From NCBI GenBank assembly GCA_013400975.1, contig WBMZ01003459.1, positions 25,000 through 88,999 on the forward strand: DNA of 64,000 bases, written 5' to 3'. The position numbers and the translations under genes are program-made. The DNA comes from Atrichornis clamosus (taxonomy: Eukaryota; Chordata; Aves; Passeriformes; Menuridae). Shown piece after piece: positions 13,501 through 62,800 of this stretch. The notes beneath the pieces are model-generated. The model saw nothing but the letters and a program-made list of their open reading frames with translations. It searched no databases and was not told the DNA's origin. Positions within the stretch are counted from its first letter, which is position 1; every line of letters begins with the position of its first letter.

Positions 13501-16500
13501 AAGAGGGGACAGGATAAATGGGAATAAAGTTTAAAGAAACTAGAAAAAGAACACCTGGAGACGCAGGGAAAAATAAAGAAGAGAGAGGAGCTGGGAAAAA
13601 AACTTGAAACCTGAAGCCTAGAAGGACTTTAGGCCAGGAACAGTTAGCAAAGAGAACATATAAAAACATCTGTGCTCTATTCTCACTTTCCTTATTGCTA
13701 GCAAGGGAAAAGAAAGGGAAAAAAAAAGAGAGAAAGCTAACTTTTTGGGCATTTTCTAAAGATAGACTAAAAGGCAAAGCTGCTTATCTAGTTTTTACTG
13801 GATATTTAAGTCATTTCTGTAGCACTGAAACTGCCCTTTAATTGCTGCACTGTAATTGTAGGTATTTGTTTCTTACACTGCTTAAGGTCACATAAAAATG
13901 AATAGAGGTAAAAATAGGTTTGTGTTAAGTGCCTCAATTTTGAAACTGTTTTCTGCTAGCTATCTGCAGAGACAGTACCTTCCCTTTAGTCTCCTGGTTT
14001 GACTGTTCAGTAGATATATTTTTTAATTACCAAATTGGATTTTAGCAGGTGTAGTCGGTTGATGCATTATGGGTATATGAGATTAGTGTTTAATCCTTCT
14101 TTTTATTACTGTGTAGAATGGTATACTTGGGAAAGTATTAAAGGTGCATTGCGTACTCCAGAGTACAGAAATGACATTTATTACTGAGTTTTCTTTCAGC
14201 TAGCATCATTTAGGAAAAAAGCTTGTGCAGAACTCTGCAGGGGCCTATAGGCTCATCTGTAGAGGAACTGCCTTAAACAATACAGAGTGGAAGAAAATGG
14301 AAAGAAACCTTTTTGTTTTAAAACAAAAGCAGTTGTCAAAATGTAAGTACTTCCCCTCTTGAAGATGCTTATTCTCTTTTTCTGCATTTTATTTTTTCTA
14401 AAATAAAGACAAAAGAAGTGTGAAAGCGCAGATCTTTGTGCCAGTGAGTGGTAGAGGCAGGGACTGAAAAGGGTCAGTGAATCAGATATAATTTGGACTC
14501 TGTTTGAGATACCAGTCCTGTGTTTTGCTGATGGCTGGTATTCCCGTACTGAAAAGCTGCAGAGGCATTTCTGTCGAATAGAAAGAACATTATCCCCATT
14601 TTCATTCTGGCATGCCTGTTACGACTTTGTTCTGTAAACAAAGAGGATTATGGGAACTGGAAACTAGATGGCATTTTATTAAAGAACTGTGTGAGTCTTT
14701 CCCTGTGAATGCAAGAATTGGGCAGTCTGGTAATAGCTACCTGTGAAAGAAAATACTTTAAAAGTAGACCTTAATGTTTGAGTTATTAGGGTTTATGCAG
14801 AAGCATAATTTATGTAATGTAGGACAGAGATTTAATATTTCCCGATTATACCCTGCAACAGAATACTTTAAAAGAAAAAATCTCAATGTAATTGTACAAA
14901 TTAAGAATGAAAAAAAAAATGTTGCAGAAGTAGGGAGTGGGAGGTCTATGTCCACTGTCCTTCTGTGATGTAGGCTGCCAGATTACTTTGAAAGTATGTT
15001 ATTTTAGGAAACATGCGTATACATCTATCCAGAGCTAGCAGTCTGGGGAGTAGGGCAGGAGGGAGAATTACATTGAATCATAGTTGTAGTAACCAGCACA
15101 GATTATTTTTTCCGGCATAACATACAACATTTTATACAACTTTTAGATTCTTTTGCAGTATTCTACTTACTTAACATCCTAATTCCATAAAGTCATGTAT
15201 GAGTACTAGGTTTTACCTAATGCCTGCTGCAGACCACTCAAACTGCTTTCAGTTAATGAAGGAAGTGTACAGTATGAATTAAACCTAGCTCTTGCCATCA
15301 CTTTTCCTTTAATTATTGTTTTCCTAACTGAATAGACAATTAAACTAGCAGTTGAGCATGGCAATGTGGGACGTTAAGCGGCTGTTAGTCAGATCGTGAA
15401 ACACCTAAAGTTGGTAAATAGCTTGAATGTATCCTCGGTTTTATCTCAGTTGAAACCTTTTGCTGTGACACTTTCCTCTTGTGAGCTTCGTAGCCTGGCA
15501 TACACATGGCACCAGGTTGTAAAACTTGTGAAGACAAGTGAAAATAGGAATTAGAAGCAAATGGCCATATTTGGCCCTTAGTAAGTGCCAAAAGTCCCGT
15601 TGGGTTTGTGTGACCTGCTTAAAGCAGCCCCTCTGCTCTGCGTGGGCTGGGGTGGCAGAACGCAGTGCGCGGTGCAAGGCAGAGGGTTTCAAATGCAATT
15701 ACTGAATTAGCAGACGGGCCTTTCAGGAAGTGGTAAGCAGCTGCTGTTTCACAGCCAGGCTTTCTTTTCAAGTGTTGCGGGTTGGTTACTCCAGAAGGGC
15801 TCAAAATCAGTAGCGGTTTGACATTTTTCTGGATGGTCTGGAGTATGGGATAAACTACAGTTCATGAACATAAAAGTAGAGAAGAAAAGGGGATTAGGAA
15901 AAAGACTAGCAGAACCTGTTAGAAACAGTGCTGGCGTATTGAAGTATCTCTGAAGGATATAATGACAAATTGAATACGTTACAGGTAGGGAAATGCCATT
16001 GCCTAAAATAGCCTGATTGTATTCTATATTTACTTTGAATCAGCAATTTCTGTAGCTAATTTTCTCAGTTAACAGACAAAACCAGCACATTTTTCTGACT
16101 GGTGTAGAGCACCCATGTATCAAAAAATCAAATATAAAATAATGATTTTAAGCTGGTTTCAGGAAGTTCTAAAATCAGATCAAATTTAAAGGTGGTGATG
16201 GAAAAGGCAAGTTAGATTGTACTTGAGTCCTTTGTGATTTTAACAGTGCACCATGATGTCAAAAACCCAATTCTTCTGAAGGTCATCTATAGTTGTAGTA
16301 AAGGATGTCTCATGGGCATTTCACATGCCACTCCAACAAGCCATGAACTGAAATACGAGCATGTGCACTGTGTTAGTAGGACTAACAGATCATCTTACAG
16401 ATACAGAAGTAACCAGTATGAATAAATTACTGATTCATAAAGTGAGGGCGGGGCAGGAGGGACTGTATGGGGTTTCTCATGTAGTTTTCTTCTGCTTCTC

Positions 16501-19349
16501 TCTCTGAGAAGTAAAGACTTGTTAAATCCAGAGTGTTCTTGGAGAAATCAGTGGTCAGATATTAAGTATGCAGATAGCTAGACAGTTCAAGCAGAATGTT
16601 TTCATATAATTTCTCATTCTGTCAAAGGTGAAAGTGGTATCTAGTAGGTAGTTTTATCTAAGATACTTTCTTATTCAACTTTGTCTGCTGCAGAATGATC
16701 CCAAGTGGTATAAATACCCCTAGGTTTTCCATTTTATGATGCACATTCTTCACTGTATTGCTGAAGTACATATGTTGTTAGCACTTGGCATTTGTTGCAA
16801 TTTCCATAATATCTTCTAAGTGAGCCTTTGCCTTGAGGTTGATGCCTAGGCATTGAGAGGAGCATTTGAGCGGAGTAGTACCATTCCAACAAATTAATGG
16901 AAGGAAGCACAGTAGTTTTATTGTATGCATGTGGATGTTATCTAGAAGTGAATTTAATATTTACTAAGTGCAAAAAATCCAGATGGCAAACTCAATGCAA
17001 CTTGTCTCACAACCAAAATGAGTAATGAAAATTCAGTATTAATATTCTTTATTGCACATGAATGCGTTCATGAAGAATGGATGTTAATACAGCCCATTAT
17101 ATAATTTTTTTGCTCAGTCCTTGTTTGGATCAAGTAATTCTGATATTAGTTGCCTGTGCAGAAGCAGGTTGTTAAAGAACGCAAACCAACATGAGTAGCT
17201 GAAAAGGGTTTTTATTGTCTGAAAAATGGTTCTAGGTGATGCAAGATGTTTAGTAAGGTACATGAGGTTAGATATGTATTTTACAGATGCTATGAATCAT
17301 TCATCTCATTAGACCTGAGCATGAGTGGTGGTGATCTCTAGTGCACTTTAGATGAATTTGCATGTCTAGTTCTTAACGTTTTGTACACTACACATGTACA
17401 CATATGTTGTAATTACTTTCATGAGAGTGTTAAACTGAAAGCTTCCTTTAATGTGATGGAGCTGTAGATTTTTGTCTTACACTGTTGTAGTCACAGAGGT
17501 CCTCCTTTATTTAATAGTATATACTTGCCTTGGTTTTAGGACAAGGAAAGACTCAAATTAGGATACTAATAGTCTTGTCTTAGGGTAAAATACTTACTAG
17601 TAATATATACTAATAATAAATACAATTTTTCTTTGTTTAAAGACCCTTCTTTTATAAATCCTTGTGCACAGCCTTATTTTGAGCCTGTGTGAACTGATTG
17701 CATTCACTCCTGTGTTGCATAGTACTGCTTTAAAATGACCAAAGGTATTCTCTTTAAAACTGAAACAGTTATATTTGATTGTGATTGAATACTTCCTATG
17801 GCTTTTAAATAATATACTTCTGAAAAGCAGATACTTTCAGAAGATGCACAAGACACTCAGAAGAGAAATACTTTAAAATCCATTAGTTATTTTTACAGAT
17901 TACCTGATCATTTATGCAGAGTGTTATTAAAAAGCAGTAAAATCAGATACTTGATTACTCTTTCTACTGCATATAAAGTGACTAAGATTCTGCAAGTATG
18001 TCTAGTTAACTTTTTTTAAGTGGAAAAAGAATCCATGTGATTGATCTGTCAACATGAAGTGAATTATGAAAAGCATGCGTCCCTTTCCTGTGGTTGTTAG
18101 AAAGAACATGGTTGCGTAGAGTCATTAGTCACAGTAAAAAAAAAAAAATTATTTCCTGTAGCATTTATGGAAAAAAAATCTTTGCCTAAAAACCTACTGT
18201 CAGAAATCACTCTTTGTTCCTACTAGTTGAACACTGAAAAATGAAGCAAAGTGATCTAAATCGAATTTACAAGACTGATAACCATGTGGTTGGGGGGAGA
18301 GTAGCTACTGCACAACCTGTACTCTGTCAAGGGAATTTAATTATAGATGGTTATACTTGACTATAATTCGTTAATGTGTGCTCCTCGCAAAGGGAGAATA
18401 ATTCTCACATTGACAATTTTATATGTTTTTACCAGGATACTGTCAGAGGAAGGGGTTTTCATTGAATTTCATAATACACAGTAGCCTGGAGAAAGAATAT
18501 CAATTAAATGGCTAGCAGGGTGGTTTTTTTCTTGGTTTTATTTTTGTGCTACTGGAGTCTATATGTAAGAAGATGGGGGGAAAGAATTCTTCTTCATGAA
18601 TTTGAATGTCTAAAATATGAATATATTCTGTTACTGTGCATTAGGTGGGAAATATTTTTTTATAAAATATTGTTGTGATATCTTAGTCTTTTGGACCATA
18701 ATGTCTAATATTAATTTTAGCTTTCACGTTTTCATTATTAATTATCAAAGTTTAGATTAATATTAATCCTCTTTCCCATTTCTCATTACTTTTCAGAAGT
18801 CAGTCTGAGAAGAGCCAGAGGTGGAGCTTGCTTGCTCTTTGTCCTTTCAGTCCAGACACTCTTGAAGAGCAGATTTTGAGAGCAGTCTTAGCTAAGATGA
18901 GAGGTTAGCAGAGGCACCTAGCTATGGCTTGTGTTGCTGGCTGGTTGTTTTGGGATTTTTGTTGGGTCTTTTTTTTCTACTTAGTCTCTTAATGTGAACT
19001 GTTTCTGAGAGTTTTGTTTGTGAACAGTGATGGCATTTTGAGGATGCCCAGCTTCCTCCATGTTTGGGATCTGGGTGATCTGTGCCTCTGTAACCCAGTA
19101 CAAATAGCACTGTTTAGGAGTCCGTCATTAAGTTCTTATGTCATTAAACGTAGTGATTTTGAATAAGCTCTTCTTGGACATCTTATTTTTGTGTAGGGCA
19201 ACACAGTATATCCAGCTTGGAAGGCTGGACAGTTGGAATTACAGAATTATGACTGTGGCAATGATTTCTAGGGACTGGAATAGTTGTTTTAACTAACAGT
19301 TTTGTATTCTTGGCTTAGAATCGTGCATTTTCTCAGTTGGCTGTTGCAT

Positions 19350-19385
19350 TTCAACATACTGTTGAATGAATTCAACATACTGTTG
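19350..19385. repeat. 15-bp direct repeat, period 21
   Basis: TTCAACATACTGTTG is present at 19350-19364 and again at 19371-19385, separated by six bases. It looks like a local duplication in intron 2. Confidence 0.8.
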
Positions 19386-21338
19386 CAGTGAGCTGACTAA
19401 AGCTGCAAGGCTCAGGTTGAAAAAAGTGGGAGATCAGTGCAATGGTCGGCATCTGGGAGCTGGATCTTCTTCTGCCTCTCCTCTCATGTGAACAACAAAC
19501 CAGAGGATCTGTCACCTTCTCCAAATGCTGCAGACCTGTAGCCTGTAGGTTACAGGAAAGAAAGTAATTGTACTTGATGAAGCAGGTAGGATGGACTTGA
19601 GGAGCTATAGGGATTGCTTAAAAAGTAACGTATATGAAAACTTAGGTGAGAGGCTGAGTATTTATAAGAATTTCAGAAAAGCACTTTCCCTGCTTATGAG
19701 GAAGACCTGAGGCAACCTCTCCCAGGAGGATTGCCGGAGGAGCCCTGCTGGGGAGGCTTCAGCCTTTTACCCAGGCAAATTTGTTCTTCCAGGGTTCAGT
19801 GCTTGGTGGACATGCTCTTCTCACCAAGGTGAGGCTGGCATTTCACAGAAGAAGACCTTCACAATCTGGTAGCTGTCTGGAAAGAGCAGTATCCCTGCCC
19901 GGTCCAGCAAGATCAGTATTAAGAAGGTTGATGCTGTATCATTTATTTGGAGGAATACTGTGCTTTTCTCATTTTTATACCTCATGGATCCTTTTAAAGT
20001 ATAGTCTTTTCTGTCAGGAGAGGGAAAATGGGGGATTCTGGATAACTGAAGGGGTGCAGTAAGGAAAGAAATTTAGTCTGTCATCTGAACATCAGCTTGG
20101 TCCTTGGAAGTTCAAATACAAAAAAGTATGTTTCTTTCTCGGAACCTTTCTGGAAACAGTGCATTACAGAAGAAGGCATATGATGCATGACATTTAGTAG
20201 TGATTTTTCTTGAGAGGGACCTTTAGATTCTGAAGCTAAATAGTTTGTGCATGGTTTAGCACAATATAAAAAGTCCAATAACTGAAATGAGGCATAAAGC
20301 CTCATTTCATCCTCATCTTCACTATGTGAATTTCAGCACAATCTTCATAATGATGTTTTGCACTTCTGTTGCCCATACAATCAAAATATTTTGTAATGCT
20401 TTGGAAACATTAAAGAGTGATCATTGGTTATAAAAGCACACTTCCATTTTTTTACTTGCTATTATTTGCAGTAAACCAGAAGATAAGTGGTGATGAAAAG
20501 AATTGGGTAAAGAAGCCAGTAACCTGTTACCAGTTCTATTCTGTGCTTTTCACATAATTTTCTATACAATCCGTTTTTACTGAGTTCTTATTCCAATGTG
20601 TGTCTTCCAGACACAACAAAAGGAAGGAGGGAGGGAATTAAAGAATAGGTAATTCCTAAGCAAGTAAATGGACGAGTGGTACATTATATAGCTGCTTTTA
20701 AAAAAAAAAACCCCACTTAGATTTTCTCTGCAAGATAAGTATTTACTGCTTCCTCCATCTTGCATATGAGGGATGAGGAAACTCAGTCCCAGGTCATTCA
20801 AGTGACCTACCTGAGATGACACAGCTGAATTACAGGTTGATCTGGGCATAGAATTTAATCTTTTTAACATGTTTCTCCCTTACCCAGTGTAAGAGAGACA
20901 GGGAAAGTGCTGGAAGCACGGTTTGAAATTGTGGTTGCAGTGTAATTAATTTTTTGAGTGTTCTTAATGAACTGACTTACATGTATCTTTGTGAGGCTTG
21001 AGGTACAAATCCCTGCAGCCATCCAGGGGCATCCAACTGAAATGTAGCATAGGGCGTGAAAGGAGATGGCTTTCTTGATGGTGGTGGGGTAAATCTTGAG
21101 GAGGGAGGCAGTCTATCTAGGGTTAAAATCTCTGCCTGGCAGTCCACAGAAGAATGTCATTGTTACTTGGTGTGGACTGACCCCTGAAGTACAAGTCTTA
21201 ACTCATAATTGCATGTGGTAATAGCAGCAACAAGTATTTCTGCTTTTGAATTTGCTTTTAATGCATTTTATGTCACGTTGAATTCAAGTGGGCTGCTTTT
21301 TCATTTTTTCTGTTTGTCATTTTATGTCTATTTTACAG

Positions 21339-58290
<36,952 letters not shown>

Positions 58291-58676
58291 ACTTCAAAGT
58301 GAGCTTTGGTTTTGGACAAGTACAAACATTTCAACTGATATTCCCCAAAAGCATACAGAAGCTAGGCTTTAACTTTGTAGTCTACTAGCACAAGTGCTTG
58401 CTGAAGGCTTTGGCTTAGGCTGCAAACCAATTTGGGCTCCGTGGAATATCAGTGATCCAATGCTGTTTGGAAAAAAATATTGAGCTCAGTTACACTTGAA
58501 TTTTACAGTACAGAAGCACTGGGATTTTATGTGCCTTTTTGTACCTTTTTCAGATCGGAATTAGTTTTATGTTTAAGGCTTTAATGGTACTGATTTATGA
58601 AATGATGCATTAAAGAGACAAAATATGTTGGGGTGGGGAGGAGTAAGGTGAAACACAATATGCTTCAACATGCTTT

Positions 58677-58683
58677 TGTTACA
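58677..58683 (+). promoter_or_regulatory. miR-194 seed match (TGTTACA)
   Basis: The heptamer pairs with miR-194 seed positions 2-7 plus an A opposite position 1. N-cadherin is a reported miR-194 target in mammals. Here this is a motif match only. Confidence 0.35.
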
Positions 58684-59031
58684 TCGCATTGCTTTTATTA
58701 AAATAAGAAGATTAAAAATAAACAAAAAATTCCTCATGGAACAATTTTATTATCTGGGAGAGAAGACCATGAGGTGGAACAATGTACATTACTTCTAGTT
58801 TTAGATGTTAGGGGACTTTTTTCACTAAAATTCTAAAACTTATGCAGCTGGTTGCAAATAAAGGGAGTTTTCATATCACCAGTTTGTAGCAGAATTGAAT
58901 TTTTTTTTTCTTATGCTAGAATGTTAGACACATTTTGGTCTTAATCCATGTACACTTTTTGGTTTTGTTTTGTTGGGTTTTTTTTTTAATTTCTAGTATT
59001 TTTTTCCCACTTCACTGTAAAAAATGGTATG

Positions 59032-59039
59032 TGTACATA
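59032..59039 (+). promoter_or_regulatory. Pumilio response element (TGTACATA)
   Basis: An exact match to the UGUANAUA consensus in the 3' UTR. The surrounding A/T-rich sequence looks single-stranded-prone. Whether Pumilio proteins bind is inference. Confidence 0.4.
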
Positions 59040-59315
59040 ATGTTTTATTGGCATAGTCTGTGGAGAAGTGCAGAAACTTCAGAACATGTGTATGTATTAT
59101 TTGGACTATGGATTCAGGTTTTTGCATGTTTATATCTTTCGTTATGGATAAAGTATTTACAAAACAGGTTGCAAACAAGTGACATTGATTCAATTGTTGA
59201 ACTGTAGTTAGATACTCAATATTTTTTTTATTTTTATTTTTATTATTTTTTTCTGTTTGGGGAGGGAGAAAAGTTCTTAGCACAAAAAAGTTTTACATAA
59301 TTTGTACCAAAAAAA

Positions 59316-59398
59316 GGGTAGGGGGGGAGGGGAGTCAGCCTGATACTGGTGGCACGAAAAAATATACAGTATGTTTTGGGGGTGGGGAGGGAAGGGGG
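59316..59398 (+). promoter_or_regulatory. G-rich 3' UTR tract with G-quadruplex motif
   Basis: Runs of 3, 7 and 4 G occur at 59316-59332. At 59378-59398, runs of 5, 4, 3 and 5 G are separated by loops of 1, 1 and 2 bases, a textbook G-quadruplex pattern. On the + strand it would be present in CDH2 mRNA, shortly upstream of the 59494 poly(A) hexamer. Confidence 0.6.
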
Positions 59399-59410
59399 AA
59401 GGAGCTTTCA

Positions 59411-59417
59411 AACTGGA
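59411..59417 (+). promoter_or_regulatory. miR-145 seed match (AACTGGA)
   Basis: The heptamer complements miR-145 positions 2-8. Repression of N-cadherin by miR-145 has been reported in mammals. This is a motif match only, next to the G-rich tract. Confidence 0.35.
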
Positions 59418-59493
59418 GAGACTTCTGAGAACAGCTTTGCCTCTGTATTGTGTACCAGAATATGAATGATACACCTCTGACCCCAACGTTCTG

Positions 59494-59499
59494 AATAAA
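59494..59499 (+). terminator. CDH2: Proximal poly(A) signal AATAAA
   Basis: A canonical hexamer about 1.2 kb after the stop, followed by GT-rich sequence (ggatctggtgcttggtttgg). A plausible alternative cleavage site. Confidence 0.5.
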
Positions 59500-59863
59500 A
59501 TGCTAATTTTGGATCTGGTGCTTGGTTTGGCATTTTTTCTTCTACCTGAGCAGCCCTGACTGTAGTAAGTAAAAAGTACCAAAAATGTGTTGGAGTTTTG
59601 TGAGAAGTTAACGTGCGCTTCTTCACCATTCCATTCTGCTGGCTGAAAATAAGCTGCGTGTAGTAGAAAGCCTGGCAAAAATTTGGAAGGCAAGTTTCCA
59701 GGTAAAAGCAAAGTGATCTGTGCTGGGATTTCTGGGAATTCACAATTCGATGGCTAGCTCTTTGGTTTAATGTGCATTATCTAAATAATAGAACTTGCAT
59801 CATTTTTGGCTCATTTCTAGACTGACAGTTTAATGATTGTGTGATTATGCTGTGGGTTGCATA

Positions 59864-59874
59864 AATAAAATAAA
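59864..59874 (+). terminator. CDH2: Main candidate poly(A) signal, two overlapping AATAAA
   Basis: AATAAA at 59864-59869 and again at 59869-59874, followed by TGTCAATCGTGG. The strength of the doubled hexamer makes this the best candidate for the mRNA end. Confidence 0.6.
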
Positions 59875-59890
59875 TTGTCAATCGTGGCAG

Positions 59891-62800
59891 TCATCTGCTG
59901 CCTGGACTTCCTTATGCTGGAGTGAAGACAAGCCCCTGCTAACTTGAGTGCATATCAAATCATGTCCTTCAAGGAGATGCTTAGGGTCATGGAGCTCTCT
60001 CAAAAAGCCCCATTAGGAGATTAGTCATCACTGAACATGTTTTTGACCTGCTACAGTGATTTATTTGCAAACAAAGCAAGCATAGTAGGTATAGCAGCTC
60101 TGTCTTTGTTCTCTTGCAGCAGCCAGGTTTAATGTCTACGTTTACAGACATTAAGGACCTAATTGTGAACAGTGTGAAGCCCAAACTCAGCAGAAACACC
60201 CCAGTTCTGCAGTCAGGGGACAGAAGGGGAGCAGCGGGAGGGGAAGCAGCCTCTGGGCCTGGCACAGCTGCCCTCAGTGCTGGGGCAGCTGGGTGGGCAG
60301 TGGGTAGATCTGTGGGGGATGCTCTTCGCTGGTGCCACTTCAGTGCTTCCTCAGCACTCACACTTAATTTGCATAATTTGACTGTGACTTTCAGAGGTAA
60401 ATCCTGAAATCTCAGCTGGGGAGCGTTAAATGCTGCATGTGGGGTCTCTCCACCGTGCTTTTCATGGGCATGTCTCCCTGCTTCCTCTTGTTCCTGATGA
60501 CAGGGAGCAGTCCTTTCAGATTGGATTATACTGTTTCAAACCCTGCATACCTGACTATCATTTATCTTGTGCATTTGCCGCTATAGCTTGATGCCGTAAT
60601 AAAGCCTTGATTTTTGAGTAACGTGTCAAAGTTATCAATGAACACCCTTAAGCTATTTCCAAATTCAGTTTGTAGTATGAGGAAAAAAAGATGTAGATGG
60701 GGACATAGAAATGAAAATATGACCATGCATAGTTAAGTAAGGAAATCACAAAGGGCAGGATTTAAACTGTAAATGCAAAAAGACCACTTTCGGCACAAAA
60801 ATTTATGCAAAAATTTATTTTAAGCATAATAATTCTACTGTTGTTACTTGGAACCAACAAACTGGAAATGCTGGGTGAACTTTATTCATTGACATTGAGT
60901 GTTAAAAGACACACCGAGGGAGAGACATGTGAAAGATTTCCGGTTTGGGCTATAGCACAATTTTTTGTTAAAAGTGTACAGAGGTCATCTTTTATAAGCA
61001 CTTGACTCTTCTGCACAGCAGTAGGAGCTTTATCTTGATCAGACAATCTTCCAGCTCTGCAGCTGCTTTGAAATTGTAGCAACAATTCTCAGACCTAGTG
61101 TTAGATCAGCATTAGGTCTGCTGAACAGAACAAAAGGCAAATCATCTTTATGCATCTCAAATGCTTATAGAAGAATCAAAGATGTTTGAACTGATCCTCT
61201 TTCATCAAGCTTCCGGTTGGTTCTTATTCTAGAAATGTGCAACCAGGCTTTGTTCCCATGATACCTGCTTCAGTCCCCATCAGAGGACTGCACTGAGAGG
61301 AATTTCTAAAAAATTTTGGAAAATTGGAAATTTTGGCAGCCTAACTTGCAAATGAGATTTGGCAGTGGCATATATTACCTCTGTAGACTGTATCCAGGGG
61401 AACTTACTGGAAAGAAATGAGGCCTTAGAAGCTGTGACATCTCAGCCTTTCTAGAATTTGTATTTTCTTTCAGTGATAGTCTTTCATAGCCTAGCTCCTT
61501 CTCAACTTCAGGGTTGATAAAGATGGAGAAGGGTGGTTTCAGGGAATAAACGTCTGAAATTGATACTGATGGCCTTACGTGTGGTTGGATATGCATTTTC
61601 TCTGGGATTGCCAAATACTGGTGGAGAACACTAATACTCATCCCATCACAGTCTAAAACGTACTTGCTATGCTCCCTCCAAGTAGTTGAACTCCCAAGTG
61701 GTTCTTCTGGTGCCAAGGTAGCAAAGTTACTAAAAGCCACGTGAAGGCTGCTTCTTGGGAGTTCTCTTCCTTGATATGCAGTGGTTTATTTGTGCCCTAC
61801 CAGATTCCTTACCCAGTAACGTTTATATCTACTCTGCCATGGTCCCGTTCACCTTAACATGCAACTCTTCTGACATCATGGGGGACACCAATCCCCAAAA
61901 GGGTCTCTCAAACCTTTCTGTAGTCATTAAAGATATCTCATGTAAGCCACTGCAAATTCTTCCTGTACAAGGCTACTCCCACCTTCCTAAGGAGCCTTCC
62001 TGCTAGCAGTAAAGTAGCATGATTTTGGCAGATTCATCTTTCTGGTTCAGGAGTGTGAGAGCAAGGTTTCTGCTTTTACCTCAATCAATATTTATTATTC
62101 AAATAAAAATCAGAAAAGTCACTTGAACACTTAAATACCTAATCCACAATGGTATATTTTATACGCAGTTTTCAGCCAGGGATGATCTAGATTTGTATGG
62201 TGTCCTTATTTTTTATATCTTTTACATTTGTTTATGTAAACTTTAGTCTTTCTGTAGACAAGGATCTTTCCTAGGAATTTCTTTAAAGCATAGGATAATT
62301 TCCCTTTGCTTAATATATGTCACAGGAATAATGAAAAGCTTTGGCAAGAAGGCCCTGCTGGGAAATAGAACTGGGGGAGAAAGGCTAAAGAAAAAGAGCT
62401 GAGTGCTCGCCACAGGGACCCGAAGTGCCTTCCATCATCCAGATAGGGAAAGAGCATCCCATTTGTCAAGGACTCTTTGATCAATCAATGCAAGACACTC
62501 TTCAGCCAGCCTGCTTCTCTGTACTGGCCAAGCAGCTTTGTTGGTGCAACAGAGAACTTGGAGATGCCCCTTCTCTGGAGCTCCCATTGTCAGTGCTGCT
62601 GCCTTTCCTGCTGGGTTGCATTCCAGCACTGAGCTTTCCCAGTTTTCCCCCTTAGTTTACCTCAATAGTTGAACAGTGCCAAATCTCACATCAGGTTTTA
62701 TGTAATCTTCAGTTTATAGCCTCAAAGAATCATGGTCTTAGTCTTGGTTTGGTTTGGTTGTTTTGCTGCAGGCTTGAGGATGTTTTCACCACATAGCAAT

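Larger units (their letters stand above)
1..21338 (+). other. CDH2: CDH2 intron 2 (3' part; 5' end outside window)
   Basis: No exon with cadherin coding potential is visible here. In particular I found no exon ending in the prodomain motif that precedes exon 3 in chicken and mammals (GQPLLN followed by a split Val). Sequence up to the exon 3 acceptor (ttttacag, 21331-21338) is therefore the 3' part of the long second intron, spliced in phase 1. Known: this intron is very long in vertebrates, and in chicken CDH2 non-coding enhancers respond to group B1 SOX factors. Content: A/T-rich unique sequence, G/T-rich low-complexity tracts (4347-4424, 8872-9018), a 14-base A run (10547-10560), short direct repeats (7255-7286, 19350-19385), a TAAT-rich block (18700-18780) and no clear transposon. 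All open frames are short and look random. Confidence 0.85.
58291..59890 (+). other. CDH2: CDH2 3' untranslated region
   Basis: Non-coding sequence from the stop codon to a cluster of overlapping AATAAA hexamers at 59864-59874, giving about 1.6 kb. Earlier AATAAA hexamers at 58717-58722, 58857-58862 and 59494-59499 could produce shorter forms, and one at 60598-60603 a longer form. The region includes a TGTACATA Pumilio-type motif, miR-194- and miR-145-type seed matches, a U-rich stretch at about 59220-59253 and a G-rich tract at 59316-59398. The end is inferred from the signals, not from a transcript. Confidence 0.75.

Noticed and set aside
14311..14328. 18-bp perfect palindrome TTTTGTTTTAAAACAAAA
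   Set aside because: A low-complexity A/T palindrome; likely fortuitous.
1..21338. Search for exon 2 of CDH2 or a nested gene in the first 21 kb
   Set aside because: No segment matched the expected prodomain start or another protein. Open frames there are short and unstructured.
59277..59743. Two overlapping antisense frames (111 and 144 codons) over the 3' UTR
   Set aside because: They arise from the purine-rich G tract of the 3' UTR read in reverse. Low-complexity composition explains them.
60118..60407. GC-rich 97-codon frame downstream of CDH2
   Set aside because: Gly/Ala-rich translation reflects local composition. No splice structure or family resemblance.
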